Shown here in pieces: positions 1 through 8,196 of a DNA stretch of 64,000 bases. This DNA is from JBCBSP01 sp039819095 (lineage in GTDB: Bacteria; Pseudomonadota; Alphaproteobacteria; Caulobacterales; Maricaulaceae): positions 62,001 through 126,000 of the forward strand of contig JBCBSP010000006.1 in assembly GCA_039819095.1 (NCBI GenBank), given 5' to 3'. A model generated the notes under the pieces. The model did not search any database. It had not been told where the DNA came from and saw nothing but the letters and a program-made list of their open reading frames with translations. How positions within the stretch are numbered: the first letter of the stretch is position 1; each line of letters opens with the position of its first letter. Both the position numbers and the translations under genes were made by a program.

Positions 1-391
1 CGTCATCAACAGCGGCGGGAAACTTGTGCTCCGGCGCCAGGCGATAATCCACCGAGGCGATGCGCACGCCGGAGACCGCAGCCAGGCGCCGACACAGACG
101 GTCATGCGTGTCCAGATCACCGGTCGTGTAGCCGCCGCCATGGAAGAAGACGAGTCCGGCCCCGTTCTGCATCGCATCGAAGGGTTGGTACACGCGAAGC
201 CGCAAGGGTCCAGCCGGCCCGTCGAGCTCGATATCATCGGCGTTATCCACCGGGACGGCCTCAGCCTCCATGGGTGGTATGATGGTCCGCAACCACTGAC
301 GCAGGGCCGGTGCGGTGCGCCGGGCGAGCGAAGCCTGATCAAGCCCGGCCTGGGCCAGCAGAATGTCCATGGGATTGGCGCTGTCGGTCAT
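1..391 (-). CDS. Alpha/beta hydrolase, HSL-type esterase (partial, 3' end beyond window)
   Basis: The gene starts at an ATG at 391 and runs off the left edge, giving the first 130 residues. An HGGG oxyanion-hole motif in the context FFHGGGYTTGD and a downstream DYRLAPEHKFPAA block are the hallmarks of the hormone-sensitive-lipase family of carboxylesterases. The GDSAGG nucleophile motif would lie outside the window. There is no signal peptide, so the protein is probably cytoplasmic. Substrate cannot be told; these enzymes usually hydrolyse short acyl esters. Family call is firm, function generic. Confidence 0.85.
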   Translation of the reverse strand, partial: MTDSANPMDILLAQAGLDQASLARRTAPALRQWLRTIIPPMEAEAVPVDNADDIELDGPAGPLRLRVYQPFDAMQNGAGLVFFHGGGYTTGDLDTHDRLCRRLAAVSGVRIASVDYRLAPEHKFPAAVDD

Positions 392-479
392 GGTTTGAAC
401 CTAGACCGGGCGCGGCAACGCGCAAGCCTTCCGTGCGCCGCAGCGAGACCCGGCCTGACAGAGGCAGGACGCAGAAGCG

Positions 480-737
480 TTAATGCAGCGTGATGGCGTC
501 AGAGCGTTCGATGCGACCATCCAGAGCATCGGCGATTTCCCAGCGAAGCGCGCGCCAGGCCTGTGCGCTGTCATCGGCGCTTTGCGCTTCCATCTCCGCA
601 ATCGCCTGATCGGCATAGCCCAAAGCCTGAACGCCGTGTCGCTCCACCAGGGTGAAAGCAATCGTGCGGATATCGTCCGGCGTGATGCGGGACGGGCGCG
701 GCGATGGCGGGCCGTCGGACGGGGCGGCGAAGGTCAT
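480..737 (-). CDS. Small conserved-type protein of unknown function
   Basis: An 85-residue protein if the ATG at 737 is used; a TTG at 758 would add seven residues, and neither has a clear Shine-Dalgarno. The middle reads ITPDDIRTIAFTLVERHG followed by an acidic-alanine helix and a WRALRWEIADAL helix, so it is predicted to be all-helical and soluble. It resembles the short DUF6961-type proteins of alphaproteobacteria, but I hold that assignment loosely. It stands alone, downstream in orientation of the DUF924/acyl-CoA synthetase pair with a 133-bp gap. Confidence 0.55.
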   Translation of the reverse strand: MTFAAPSDGPPSPRPSRITPDDIRTIAFTLVERHGVQALGYADQAIAEMEAQSADDSAQAWRALRWEIADALDGRIERSDAITLH

Positions 738-870
738 GAGCGTGATCGATTTCCGCAACAGGAATCTAAGTCGATGAGGCCACGCAAGAATCTGGCCAGC
801 CCTGAGGGCAATTTAATTGTTTTAAATCAGTATTTTGTGGACCAAGGCATTCAGCGAGCAGCACCGGATC

Positions 871-1473
871 TCACGGCTTGGAGGATTTTGCCGGGCGCTT
901 GGCGCCGGGTGCATAGCCGCCGCGTTCCAGATAGGCCGCCTCATCCGGCGTGGTCTCGCGCCCCAGGGCGTCATTGCGGTAGGGAAACCGCCCGAATGTC
1001 GCGATGACATCGCGGTGCAGGCGCGCATGGCGGGCAGTCCCGCTGTCCGCCCCGATGCGTTCCTCGACCAGCGCGATGCAAAGCTGCTGATCGTCCAGAG
1101 CTTCTGAATGCATGAAGGGCATGTACAGGAAGTCCCGCCGGGACGGGTCGATCGCCAGATCAAAGCCCTTGTCGATCAGCTGACGCGACGCCGCGCGCGC
1201 CTTCTCATCCAGCGCGAACGCCTTGCCGGAACCGCGCCAGATATTGCGCGGAAACTGGTCCAGCGCGATGGCGAGGGCGAGCCCGGTCTCGGGCGTGTCG
1301 AGCCAGGCGTCGTTCGGGTCCAGCGGCTCAGCATCCAGACGATGGGCAAGCGGGCCATAGAGCCGGCGGATTTTTGCATCGAAGGCGGGATCAGTCGCAT
1401 ACCAGCGCTTCGGGCCGGCCTCCTCGAACCAGAAGTCCAGCAAAGCGTGAGGGTCAGGCCGCCCGGCCGTCAA
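871..1473 (-). CDS. DUF924 family protein
   Basis: 200 residues, full length for the family. It carries the family's typical blocks: an N-terminal LLDFWFEEAGPKRWYA segment, ALDQFPRNIWRG near residue 80, and FLYMPFMHSEALDDQ near residue 125. DUF924 proteins are soluble all-helical, TPR-like folds of unknown biochemical role. The start ATG overlaps the stop of the upstream acyl-CoA synthetase gene by 4 bp (1470-1473), so the two are translationally coupled. The pairing does not reveal a function. Confidence 0.88.
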   Translation of the reverse strand: MTAGRPDPHALLDFWFEEAGPKRWYATDPAFDAKIRRLYGPLAHRLDAEPLDPNDAWLDTPETGLALAIALDQFPRNIWRGSGKAFALDEKARAASRQLIDKGFDLAIDPSRRDFLYMPFMHSEALDDQQLCIALVEERIGADSGTARHARLHRDVIATFGRFPYRNDALGRETTPDEAAYLERGGYAPGAKRPAKSSKP

Positions 1474-3299
1474 ATGCGCAACTCACCGCTAAGGATGGCC
1501 GCGCGCAGCTCAGCGGTCAGCGGGACATAAGCGCCCTCGCCGGGATGATCGACATAGACCGTGTCGGCGATCTTTTCGGGATCCCATCCCTCGCGAACCA
1601 GATCTGTCTTTTTCAGCTTGAAGGTCCCGGTCGTGTGCTCTTCGGGGGTTTCGGCGTGCAGCCGCAGGAAAAGCGGCCGGGCATAGTGCGGCAGCTCAAC
1701 GTGCACATGCGCGTGCAGAGCTTCCAGGTCGAAAGCGTCGTTGACGATGAGAGCGGCCATGCCGGCCTTGCCGGAATAATCAGCCACTTCAACGCCGTAG
1801 ACATTGGCCTGCACCACGCCTTCGTGAACGCCCAGCACTTCGGCGACCTCGTTGGTGGACACGTTTTCCGACTTCCAGCGGAAGGTGTCGCCGATCCGGT
1901 CGATGAAGTAGAAATAGCCCAGCTCGTCACGCTTCATCAGATCGCCGGTGCGGAAATAGACATCGCCTTTGGCGAACACGTCGCGCAGGATTTTCTTCTT
2001 CGTGGCCTCTTCATCCTGATAGCCGTCGAAGCGGTAGCGTGAATCGTCCTCGCGGATTTCCCCGATCGCCTCGCCGGTTTCGCCCGGCGCACACTCGATG
2101 CAGCGCCCATTGGCGTCGCGGATCGGCTCTTCCTTCTCCACGTCGAACTGCACGAGCTTCACGTTGAAGCGACGCGCCAGATAGGGCGGCACCCGACCGA
2201 TCGCGCCTTCCTTGGAGTCCAGATTGACCAGGCCGACATTGCCCTCGGTCGCGCCATAGAACTCCATGATGCGCGGAATGCCTGTGCGTTCGACAAAGCG
2301 CGGCCAGACATCGGGACGCAGCCCGTTGCCGATGGCTACGCGGATCTTGTGCTTCTTCTCAAGCGGGTGCGGGTCAGCGGCGACGAGATAACGGCAAAGC
2401 TCGCCGACATACATGAACATGGTCGCGCCGTGATCGATCGCGAGCCCCCAGAATTTCGACGCTGAAAAGCGCTTGCGCACGATGACCGCGCCGCCAAAGC
2501 ACAAGGCCGCGCCGACCCCGCACAGACCGCCGGTGGCGTGATAGAGCGGCAGCACCATCATCATCCGGTCATTCGGCCCGGCATGGGCTGCAACACCAAA
2601 AACCTGCAGATAATTCAGCGCACGGGTGTGGGCGACGATCGCCGCTTTCGGCAGACCGGTCGTGCCGGAAGTATACATCTTCAGCACAGGGTCCTTGGCG
2701 CGGTATGTCTCGCGACGCTCGCGCCCCGGGCGCGTGTCAGCCACCTCAGCCAGCTCAGCGTTCAGATTGACCCCATCGGGAAGCTTTTCAGCGCCCTCGC
2801 CAAGCACGTGCGGCGTAACGGTGCAATTCATCAGGCTGCAGGCGGTGTGATAGGCGTCCACCAGCTCGCCTTCGACGATGGCGTGATCGGCCTCGGCGAT
2901 GGTGATGCCGTGGGCGAGCGACTGGCCGGTGACCTGATTATTCACCAGAGCGGTTATGACGCCGACCTTCGACAGGCCGAACCAGATCGCCACATATTCC
3001 CAGCGATTGCCCATGTAGAGCGCGACCGTGTCACCAGGCTCGATCCCGTTGGAGACGGCCCAGTTGGCGATCGTATTGGCGAAGGCGTCAAACTGGGCGT
3101 AGCTGACTGCGCCGTCATCGGTGATGAAGGCGGGACGTCCGGGATATTTATCGACGCTGCCTTCGAGAAGGTCCGGTGTGAGGGTTTCAGAATCCGGGGT
3201 GATTTTCCGCGTCGTGCCGAGCACGCGCAATAGCTCGCGGGTATAGAAAAACTCTCGCGTAATCGCCGCCCAGAGGCCCATCTGCCCAGTCTCCCTCAA
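1470..3299 (-). CDS. Long-chain acyl-CoA synthetase, FATP/ACSVL type
   Basis: 609 residues. The AMP-binding P-loop appears as YTSGTTGLPKAAIV near residue 210, followed by EFYGATEGN (A5 region) and FRTGDLMKRDELGYFYFIDRIGDTFRWKSENV, the A7-A8 hinge typical of very-long-chain/FATP-type synthetases, which read R-x-G-D-x-x-R-W-K. The enzyme activates fatty acids with ATP and CoA, and the family often couples this to uptake. A hydrophobic N-terminal stretch suggests membrane association. It is the first gene of a two-gene unit with the DUF924 gene. Substrate chain length is not readable from sequence. Confidence 0.92.
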   Translation of the reverse strand: MRETGQMGLWAAITREFFYTRELLRVLGTTRKITPDSETLTPDLLEGSVDKYPGRPAFITDDGAVSYAQFDAFANTIANWAVSNGIEPGDTVALYMGNRWEYVAIWFGLSKVGVITALVNNQVTGQSLAHGITIAEADHAIVEGELVDAYHTACSLMNCTVTPHVLGEGAEKLPDGVNLNAELAEVADTRPGRERRETYRAKDPVLKMYTSGTTGLPKAAIVAHTRALNYLQVFGVAAHAGPNDRMMMVLPLYHATGGLCGVGAALCFGGAVIVRKRFSASKFWGLAIDHGATMFMYVGELCRYLVAADPHPLEKKHKIRVAIGNGLRPDVWPRFVERTGIPRIMEFYGATEGNVGLVNLDSKEGAIGRVPPYLARRFNVKLVQFDVEKEEPIRDANGRCIECAPGETGEAIGEIREDDSRYRFDGYQDEEATKKKILRDVFAKGDVYFRTGDLMKRDELGYFYFIDRIGDTFRWKSENVSTNEVAEVLGVHEGVVQANVYGVEVADYSGKAGMAALIVNDAFDLEALHAHVHVELPHYARPLFLRLHAETPEEHTTGTFKLKKTDLVREGWDPEKIADTVYVDHPGEGAYVPLTAELRAAILSGELRI

Positions 3300-3448
3300 T
3301 CAGGCGGCCGAATTCGCCGCGCTTGTTTGAGCGCGAGACTACGGCGCAAGGGCGCCGGGTCAAGGAAAGTCGGCGGCGTCGGCTGCGCAATTTCGCCTGA
3401 CAGGACCTGACAGCAGCGCGGTGCAGCGCAGCACGGCGGCGGGCGAAG

Positions 3449-3577
3449 TCAGTAGGCCGCCTCTTCGGACCCGCCATCATCGCCCTCTTCAGCCAGCGCC
3501 AACTCGTGCCACATCGCATTGAGAATGGCGAAGGCGCAGGCCAGACCTAGCCCGAGCATCCAGGTGAAATACCACAT
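3449..3577 (-). CDS. cydX: Cytochrome bd oxidase small subunit CydX
   Basis: A 42-residue protein directly downstream of cydB (18-bp gap). It begins MWYFTWMLGLGLACAFAIL, matching the MWYF-W-LG-x-LAC pattern that defines CydX/YbgT, then an acidic tail rich in Glu and Asp. One transmembrane helix is expected. CydX binds the CydA side of the bd oxidase and stabilises its haems. Context, length and motif all agree. Confidence 0.93.
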   Translation of the reverse strand: MWYFTWMLGLGLACAFAILNAMWHELALAEEGDDGGSEEAAY

Positions 3578-3595
3578 AAGCTCTGCTCCCTGGCC

Positions 3596-4747
3596 TCAAT
3601 ACATGTCGCCGGAGGCGACGTCTTCTGAAGTGACCCTGCCCCACATCACCTTGAACGCCCAGGCGGTGTAGGCCAGCACGATGGGAAGGAAGATCGCGGT
3701 GACGATCAGCATGATGAACAGCGTCAAATGACTGGACGAAGCGTTCCACACCGTCAGCGAGGCGTTCGGGTCGATGCTGGAAGGCAGGATGAAGGGGAAC
3801 ATCGAGACCCCGACCGTGGCGATGATGCCGAACACCGACAGCTTTGACCCGAGAAAAGCCAGCGCTTCAGAGCTGATGCGCAGCCCAAAGAGCGCCAGCC
3901 CCGCCCCGGCGAAACCCAGGATCGGCGCCAGCGCGGTCCAGGGATGGGCCGCATAATTCTTCAGCCAGGCCCCGGCCTCGGCGATGGTCTCGGTGCGCAG
4001 CGGATTGGACGGCCCGTTCGGGTCGACGCTCCCAACCTGAGCAAACCCGATTGAGCCGAACGCGACCCATGCCCCGCCCAGCGCGAACAGCACAAGCACG
4101 CCATAGCCAGCGAGCCGCCCAAAGACGCGCGCGCGGTCGCGAACGGGTCCGTGCTCGGCCTTCATCGATAGCCAGGTCGCCCCGTGAAGCACCAGCATGG
4201 ACACCGAGAGCAAGCCGCACATGAGGGCGAACGGGTTCAGAAGACCGATAAAACTGCCATGCCAGCTCGCGCGCAACGTCTCGTCCAGCGTGAAGGGCGC
4301 GCCCTGCAGCACGTTGCCGACAGCAACCCCGAAGATCAGCGTCGGCACGAAACCGCCGACGAAAAGCGCCCAGTCCCAGAATGAGCGCCAGCGCGGATCG
4401 TCGCGCTTGGAGCGATATTTGAACGCGACCGGACGCAGGATGAGCGCGGCCAGCACGACGAACATCGCCAGGTAAAATGCTGAGAAGGATATGGCGTAGA
4501 CATAGGGCCAGGCCGCGAAGATCGCCCCACCCCCCAGAATGAGCCAGACCTGATTGCCTTCCCAGGTCGGGCCGACCGTGTTGATCGCCACCCGGCGTTC
4601 AGTATCGGTGCGCGCCACAAAGGGCAGCAGCGCCGCCACGCCAAGATCGAACCCGTCAGTGGCGGCGAAGCCGATCAGCAGCACGCCCATCAACCCCCAC
4701 CACAGGACGCGCAACAGCTCGTAGGAAAGCGGGATCTCCATCGCCAT
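3596..4747 (-). CDS. cydB: Cytochrome bd ubiquinol oxidase subunit II
   Basis: 383 residues with about eight or nine hydrophobic helices. The N-terminal LLIGFAATDGFDLGVAALLPF segment is the family signature around the ubiquinol oxidase CydB helix 1, and GPTWEGNQVWLILGGGAIFAAWP follows near residue 55. It forms the heterodimer with CydA that reduces O2 to water with ubiquinol at high affinity. The start gives MAMEIPL and lies 6 bp after the cydA stop. It sits between cydA and cydX in one minus-strand operon. Confidence 0.97.
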   Translation of the reverse strand: MAMEIPLSYELLRVLWWGLMGVLLIGFAATDGFDLGVAALLPFVARTDTERRVAINTVGPTWEGNQVWLILGGGAIFAAWPYVYAISFSAFYLAMFVVLAALILRPVAFKYRSKRDDPRWRSFWDWALFVGGFVPTLIFGVAVGNVLQGAPFTLDETLRASWHGSFIGLLNPFALMCGLLSVSMLVLHGATWLSMKAEHGPVRDRARVFGRLAGYGVLVLFALGGAWVAFGSIGFAQVGSVDPNGPSNPLRTETIAEAGAWLKNYAAHPWTALAPILGFAGAGLALFGLRISSEALAFLGSKLSVFGIIATVGVSMFPFILPSSIDPNASLTVWNASSSHLTLFIMLIVTAIFLPIVLAYTAWAFKVMWGRVTSEDVASGDMY

Positions 4748-4753
4748 CGCCTC

Positions 4754-6337
4754 CTATTCAGCCGGCGCAGGTTCAAACCCGCGCACGTCGCGACGACCGT
4801 CGCCGGTATAGCCGACATCCAGCTGCGGATACGGCCCCTTGCGGATGAGGTGCACCATCAAGGTGATCTCCACGATGGCGAGCGCGCCGTACAGCACGGT
4901 GAAGCCGACCATGGTGGCGATGACCTGCCCGGCCGACAGGCTGGAGACGCCCAGAAAGGTCGGCAACACACCCTCGATCAGCCAGGGCTGGCGGCCATAT
5001 TCCGCGAGCAGCCAGCCCAGCTCGGCCGCCACCCAGGGCAAGGGTAGCGAGACCAGGGCCAGTTTTAAAAACCAGCGCGTCTCGTGCCGACGCAGCGAGC
5101 ACAGAACGAAGGCGGTCGCAAACAAGGCGATGAAGTAGAAGCCGAGCCCGGCCATGATGCGGAAGCTCCAGAACATGACCGAGACGTCGGGCACCGTATC
5201 GAACGCCGCGCGCGAAATCTGTTCGGCGGACGCATCGCGCGCATCCTCCACATAGCGTTCCAGCAGCATGGCGTAGCCGAGATCGCGCTTGGTCTCCTCA
5301 AAGGCGACACGCGCTTCCGGATCATCTGGATCATCGCGCAACCGGTCCAGCGCGTCATAGGCGAGAAGGCCGTTCTCAATGCGGGTTTCGGCGATCGCGA
5401 CAAGGGGCAGAATGCCCTCCACCTCCTGATCGAAGGATCGCGTGGCGATCAAGCCGAGCACCCAGGGCAGTTCGATCGCGTGCTCGGTCTCCATGGTTTC
5501 CCGGTTGGGGAAACCGACCAGGGTGAGCGGCGCGGGCGCGTCTTCGGTGTGCCACATGCCTTCAAGGGCGGCGAGCTTCATCTTCTGATTATCGGTGAGC
5601 GCGTAGCCGCTCTCATCGCCCAGCACCACGACCGAGAGCGCGCCGGCCAGGCCGAAGGCGGCGGCCACTGTCATGGAACGCTTGGCGAAGCCGGCATGGC
5701 GGCGCGCCAGAAGGAAGAAGGCGGACACCGCGAGCACGAACAGCGCGCCCGTCACATAGCCGGCCGACACGGTGTGGACGAACTTGGCCTGAGCGACCGG
5801 ATTGAAGATGACCGCGAAGAAATCGGTGACTTCCATACGCATGGTTTCGGGATTAAAGCGCGAGCCGACCGGGTTTTGCATCCAGCCATTGGCGACCAGA
5901 ATCCACAGCGCGGACAGATTGGTGCCCAGCGCCATGAACCAGGTCGCCGCCAGGTGGCCGATCTTGCTCATCCGGTCCCAGCCGAAAAAGAACAGGCCCA
6001 CCAGCGTGGCTTCCAGGAAGAAGGCCATCAGGCCCTCAATCGCGAGCGGCGCGCCGAACACGTCCCCGACATAGTGGGAGTAGTAGGACCAGTTCATGCC
6101 GAACTGGAATTCCATCGTGATGCCGGTCGCCACGCCGAGCACGAAGTTCACGCCGAACAGCGCCCCCCAGAACTTCGTCATGTCCTTCCAGACCTGCCGG
6201 CCCGTCATGACATAGACGCTTTCCATGATCGCCAGAATGAAGGCGAGGCCGAGCGTGAGCGGGACAAAGAGGAAGTGGTACATCGCGGTCAGCGCAAACT
6301 GCCACCGCGAAAGATCGACGACATCCATGTCGACCAT
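4754..6337 (-). CDS. cydA: Cytochrome bd ubiquinol oxidase subunit I
   Basis: 527 residues from the ATG at 6337, which is preceded by AAGGAG; longer readings upstream are not supported. The haem b595 ligand lies in AMYHFLFVPLTLGL near residue 21. KLAALEGMW contains the quinol-site Lys and Glu equivalents of E. coli K252 and E257, and GRQPWLIEGVLPT follows the Q-loop. Length is that of the long-Q-loop class. Function: high-affinity, non-proton-pumping terminal oxidase. Divergent cydDC lies about 190 bp upstream. I looked for an FNR/FixK palindrome in that gap and did not find one. Confidence 0.97.
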   Translation of the reverse strand: MVDMDVVDLSRWQFALTAMYHFLFVPLTLGLAFILAIMESVYVMTGRQVWKDMTKFWGALFGVNFVLGVATGITMEFQFGMNWSYYSHYVGDVFGAPLAIEGLMAFFLEATLVGLFFFGWDRMSKIGHLAATWFMALGTNLSALWILVANGWMQNPVGSRFNPETMRMEVTDFFAVIFNPVAQAKFVHTVSAGYVTGALFVLAVSAFFLLARRHAGFAKRSMTVAAAFGLAGALSVVVLGDESGYALTDNQKMKLAALEGMWHTEDAPAPLTLVGFPNRETMETEHAIELPWVLGLIATRSFDQEVEGILPLVAIAETRIENGLLAYDALDRLRDDPDDPEARVAFEETKRDLGYAMLLERYVEDARDASAEQISRAAFDTVPDVSVMFWSFRIMAGLGFYFIALFATAFVLCSLRRHETRWFLKLALVSLPLPWVAAELGWLLAEYGRQPWLIEGVLPTFLGVSSLSAGQVIATMVGFTVLYGALAIVEITLMVHLIRKGPYPQLDVGYTGDGRRDVRGFEPAPAE

Positions 6338-6528
6338 GGTGCAGGCTCCTTGCCAATCGCGTCCGCCAATGGGAGGACACAGCGAGCGTGGCGTCAGGAC
6401 AAAAACCACTGACGACATACGGGTATCGGGAGTTATGCGGCGGCGCAGCGCCAAAGGGCGCCCGGCACGCTGTCGCATGAGACGCGAGGTCGCAGCACGC
6501 CGGGCGCGCCGGCGTGTATCCAGACATC

Positions 6529-8196
6529 ATGAAGAACTCACCCGCCAAGACGCGGACCGCGGCGCTCCTGCGCCAATGGTCGAAGGCCGGACAGCGTGAA
6601 ACGCTGACCGCCGGCGCGCTTGGCGTCGCGCAGTACGCGCTGTTCGTGGGCTTCGCCTGGTGCGCAGCCGGTGCTCTGCAGGCCCTGATTGACGGCGATC
6701 CGCCGTGGCGGTGGCTTATGACAGCGCTCGTCTTCGCGCTGGCACGCGCCGCCGCGCAGGCCGGCGAGACGCGGCTCGGCTTTGAAGCGGGCGCCAAGGT
6801 TCGCGCGCATGTGCGGCGTGCTGCAGCTGAAGCGCTGAGCGAGCGCGGTCCGGCCTTCACCGAAAGCCAGGCGTCCGGGGAGCTGTCCTCAGCGCTCGTC
6901 GATGCAGTGGAGAAGCTGGATGGGTATTACGCCCGCTACCGCCCGCTGCAGCCGGTATTGATCGGCGCGCCGCTCGTCATCCTGATCGCCGCCTTCAGCG
7001 CGAGCTGGGTCGTCGGCGCCGTCTTCCTGGTCACCGCGCCGCTTCTGCCGCTCTTCATGGCGCTCGTGGGGGCGGGCGCGGCGGCGGCCAGCAAGGACCA
7101 GATGGACGTGCTGCGTCGTCTGGCGGGGCGCTTCAATGACCGGCTCCAGGCGCTGGAGACCTTGAACGCCTTCGATGCGGCAAGCCGTGAGGGCGAGGGC
7201 CTGGCTGCCGCAGCGGAGGATTTTCGCCAGCGCACGATGAAAGTGCTGCGCCTGGCCTTCCTGTCTTCTGCGGTTCTTGAGTTTTTCGCCGCACTCGCCA
7301 TAGCCGCGACGGCGGTCTATGTCGGCTTCTCACTGCTCGGCGAATTGCCCTTCGACAGCGGTGAGACGCTCAGCCTGCACACCGGGGCTTTCGTGCTGAT
7401 CCTGGCGCCGGAATTCTACCTGCCCCTGCGCCGGCTGTCGGCGGCCTATCATGATCGCGCCGATGCTGAAGCGGCCGCCGAAGCGCTCGCGCCTTTCTTT
7501 GATGACGGTGATGCGGTTCCGACTGCTGGCGATACCGCACCCCTCCAGACCGCGCCGCGAATCCGGTTTGACCAGGCAGGCAGCATCTATGCGGACGGAC
7601 GGCGCGGGCTTGAGGCGTTATCTTTTGAGGCCCCAGCCGGCGCCATCACCGTGCTGTGGGGGCCGTCCGGCGTCGGCAAGTCCACCGCATTGAAGCTGTT
7701 GATGGGCTACGCCCCGCTCTCACAGGGGCGCGTGCGGGTCGATGGGAAAGTGTTGAGCGCACCGCTCGCCGGGCGCGCCGCCTGGATGGGGCAGCGCCCG
7801 CGCATGCTGCACGGCACGCTGCGAGAGAACATCGCACTGTTCGATCCGCAGATGAACGATGAGGCGATACACGCCGCCGCCGAGGCCGCCGGCGTCAACG
7901 CCTTCGCCGATGCGCTGCCGGACGGGCTGGGCGCCCGGCTCGGCGAGCGCGGTCACGGCGTGTCCGGCGGACAGGCCCAGCGCGTTGCTCTGGCGCGCGC
8001 GCTGGCGCGTGACATGAAGCTGATCCTGATGGACGAGCCCACCGCCCATCTTGATGGACAGACCGCCGCGCGCTTCATCGAGGCGCTGCAACACGCCGCG
8101 CAGGGCCGCACCGTGCTGATCGCCACCCATGACCCCGCGCTGCGCGCCATCGCCGATCGTGTTGTCGAGCTGGCGCCGCAGGAGGCGAGCGCATGA
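6529..8196 (+). CDS. cydD: Thiol reductant ABC exporter subunit CydD
   Basis: About 555 residues from the ATG at 6529; a GTG at 6514 is an alternative and neither has a strong ribosome site. A six-helix exporter domain is followed by an ATPase domain: Walker A GPSGVGKST near residue 380, signature VSGGQAQRVALARAL near 475, Walker B LILMDEP near 500. CydDC exports cysteine and glutathione to the periplasm and is needed for assembly of cytochrome bd. Divergence from cydABX and the coupled second half-transporter support this call over a generic exporter. The stop overlaps cydC by 4 bp. Confidence 0.9.
   Translation: MKNSPAKTRTAALLRQWSKAGQRETLTAGALGVAQYALFVGFAWCAAGALQALIDGDPPWRWLMTALVFALARAAAQAGETRLGFEAGAKVRAHVRRAAAEALSERGPAFTESQASGELSSALVDAVEKLDGYYARYRPLQPVLIGAPLVILIAAFSASWVVGAVFLVTAPLLPLFMALVGAGAAAASKDQMDVLRRLAGRFNDRLQALETLNAFDAASREGEGLAAAAEDFRQRTMKVLRLAFLSSAVLEFFAALAIAATAVYVGFSLLGELPFDSGETLSLHTGAFVLILAPEFYLPLRRLSAAYHDRADAEAAAEALAPFFDDGDAVPTAGDTAPLQTAPRIRFDQAGSIYADGRRGLEALSFEAPAGAITVLWGPSGVGKSTALKLLMGYAPLSQGRVRVDGKVLSAPLAGRAAWMGQRPRMLHGTLRENIALFDPQMNDEAIHAAAEAAGVNAFADALPDGLGARLGERGHGVSGGQAQRVALARALARDMKLILMDEPTAHLDGQTAARFIEALQHAAQGRTVLIATHDPALRAIADRVVELAPQEASA

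Noticed and set aside
5084..6412. 442-codon open frame antisense to cydA
   Set aside because: His/Gly/Arg-rich composition without motifs; it mirrors the third-codon-position bias of cydA on the other strand.
6338..6528. FNR/FixK site between cydA and cydD
   Set aside because: No TTGAT-N4-ATCAA-like palindrome could be found by eye.
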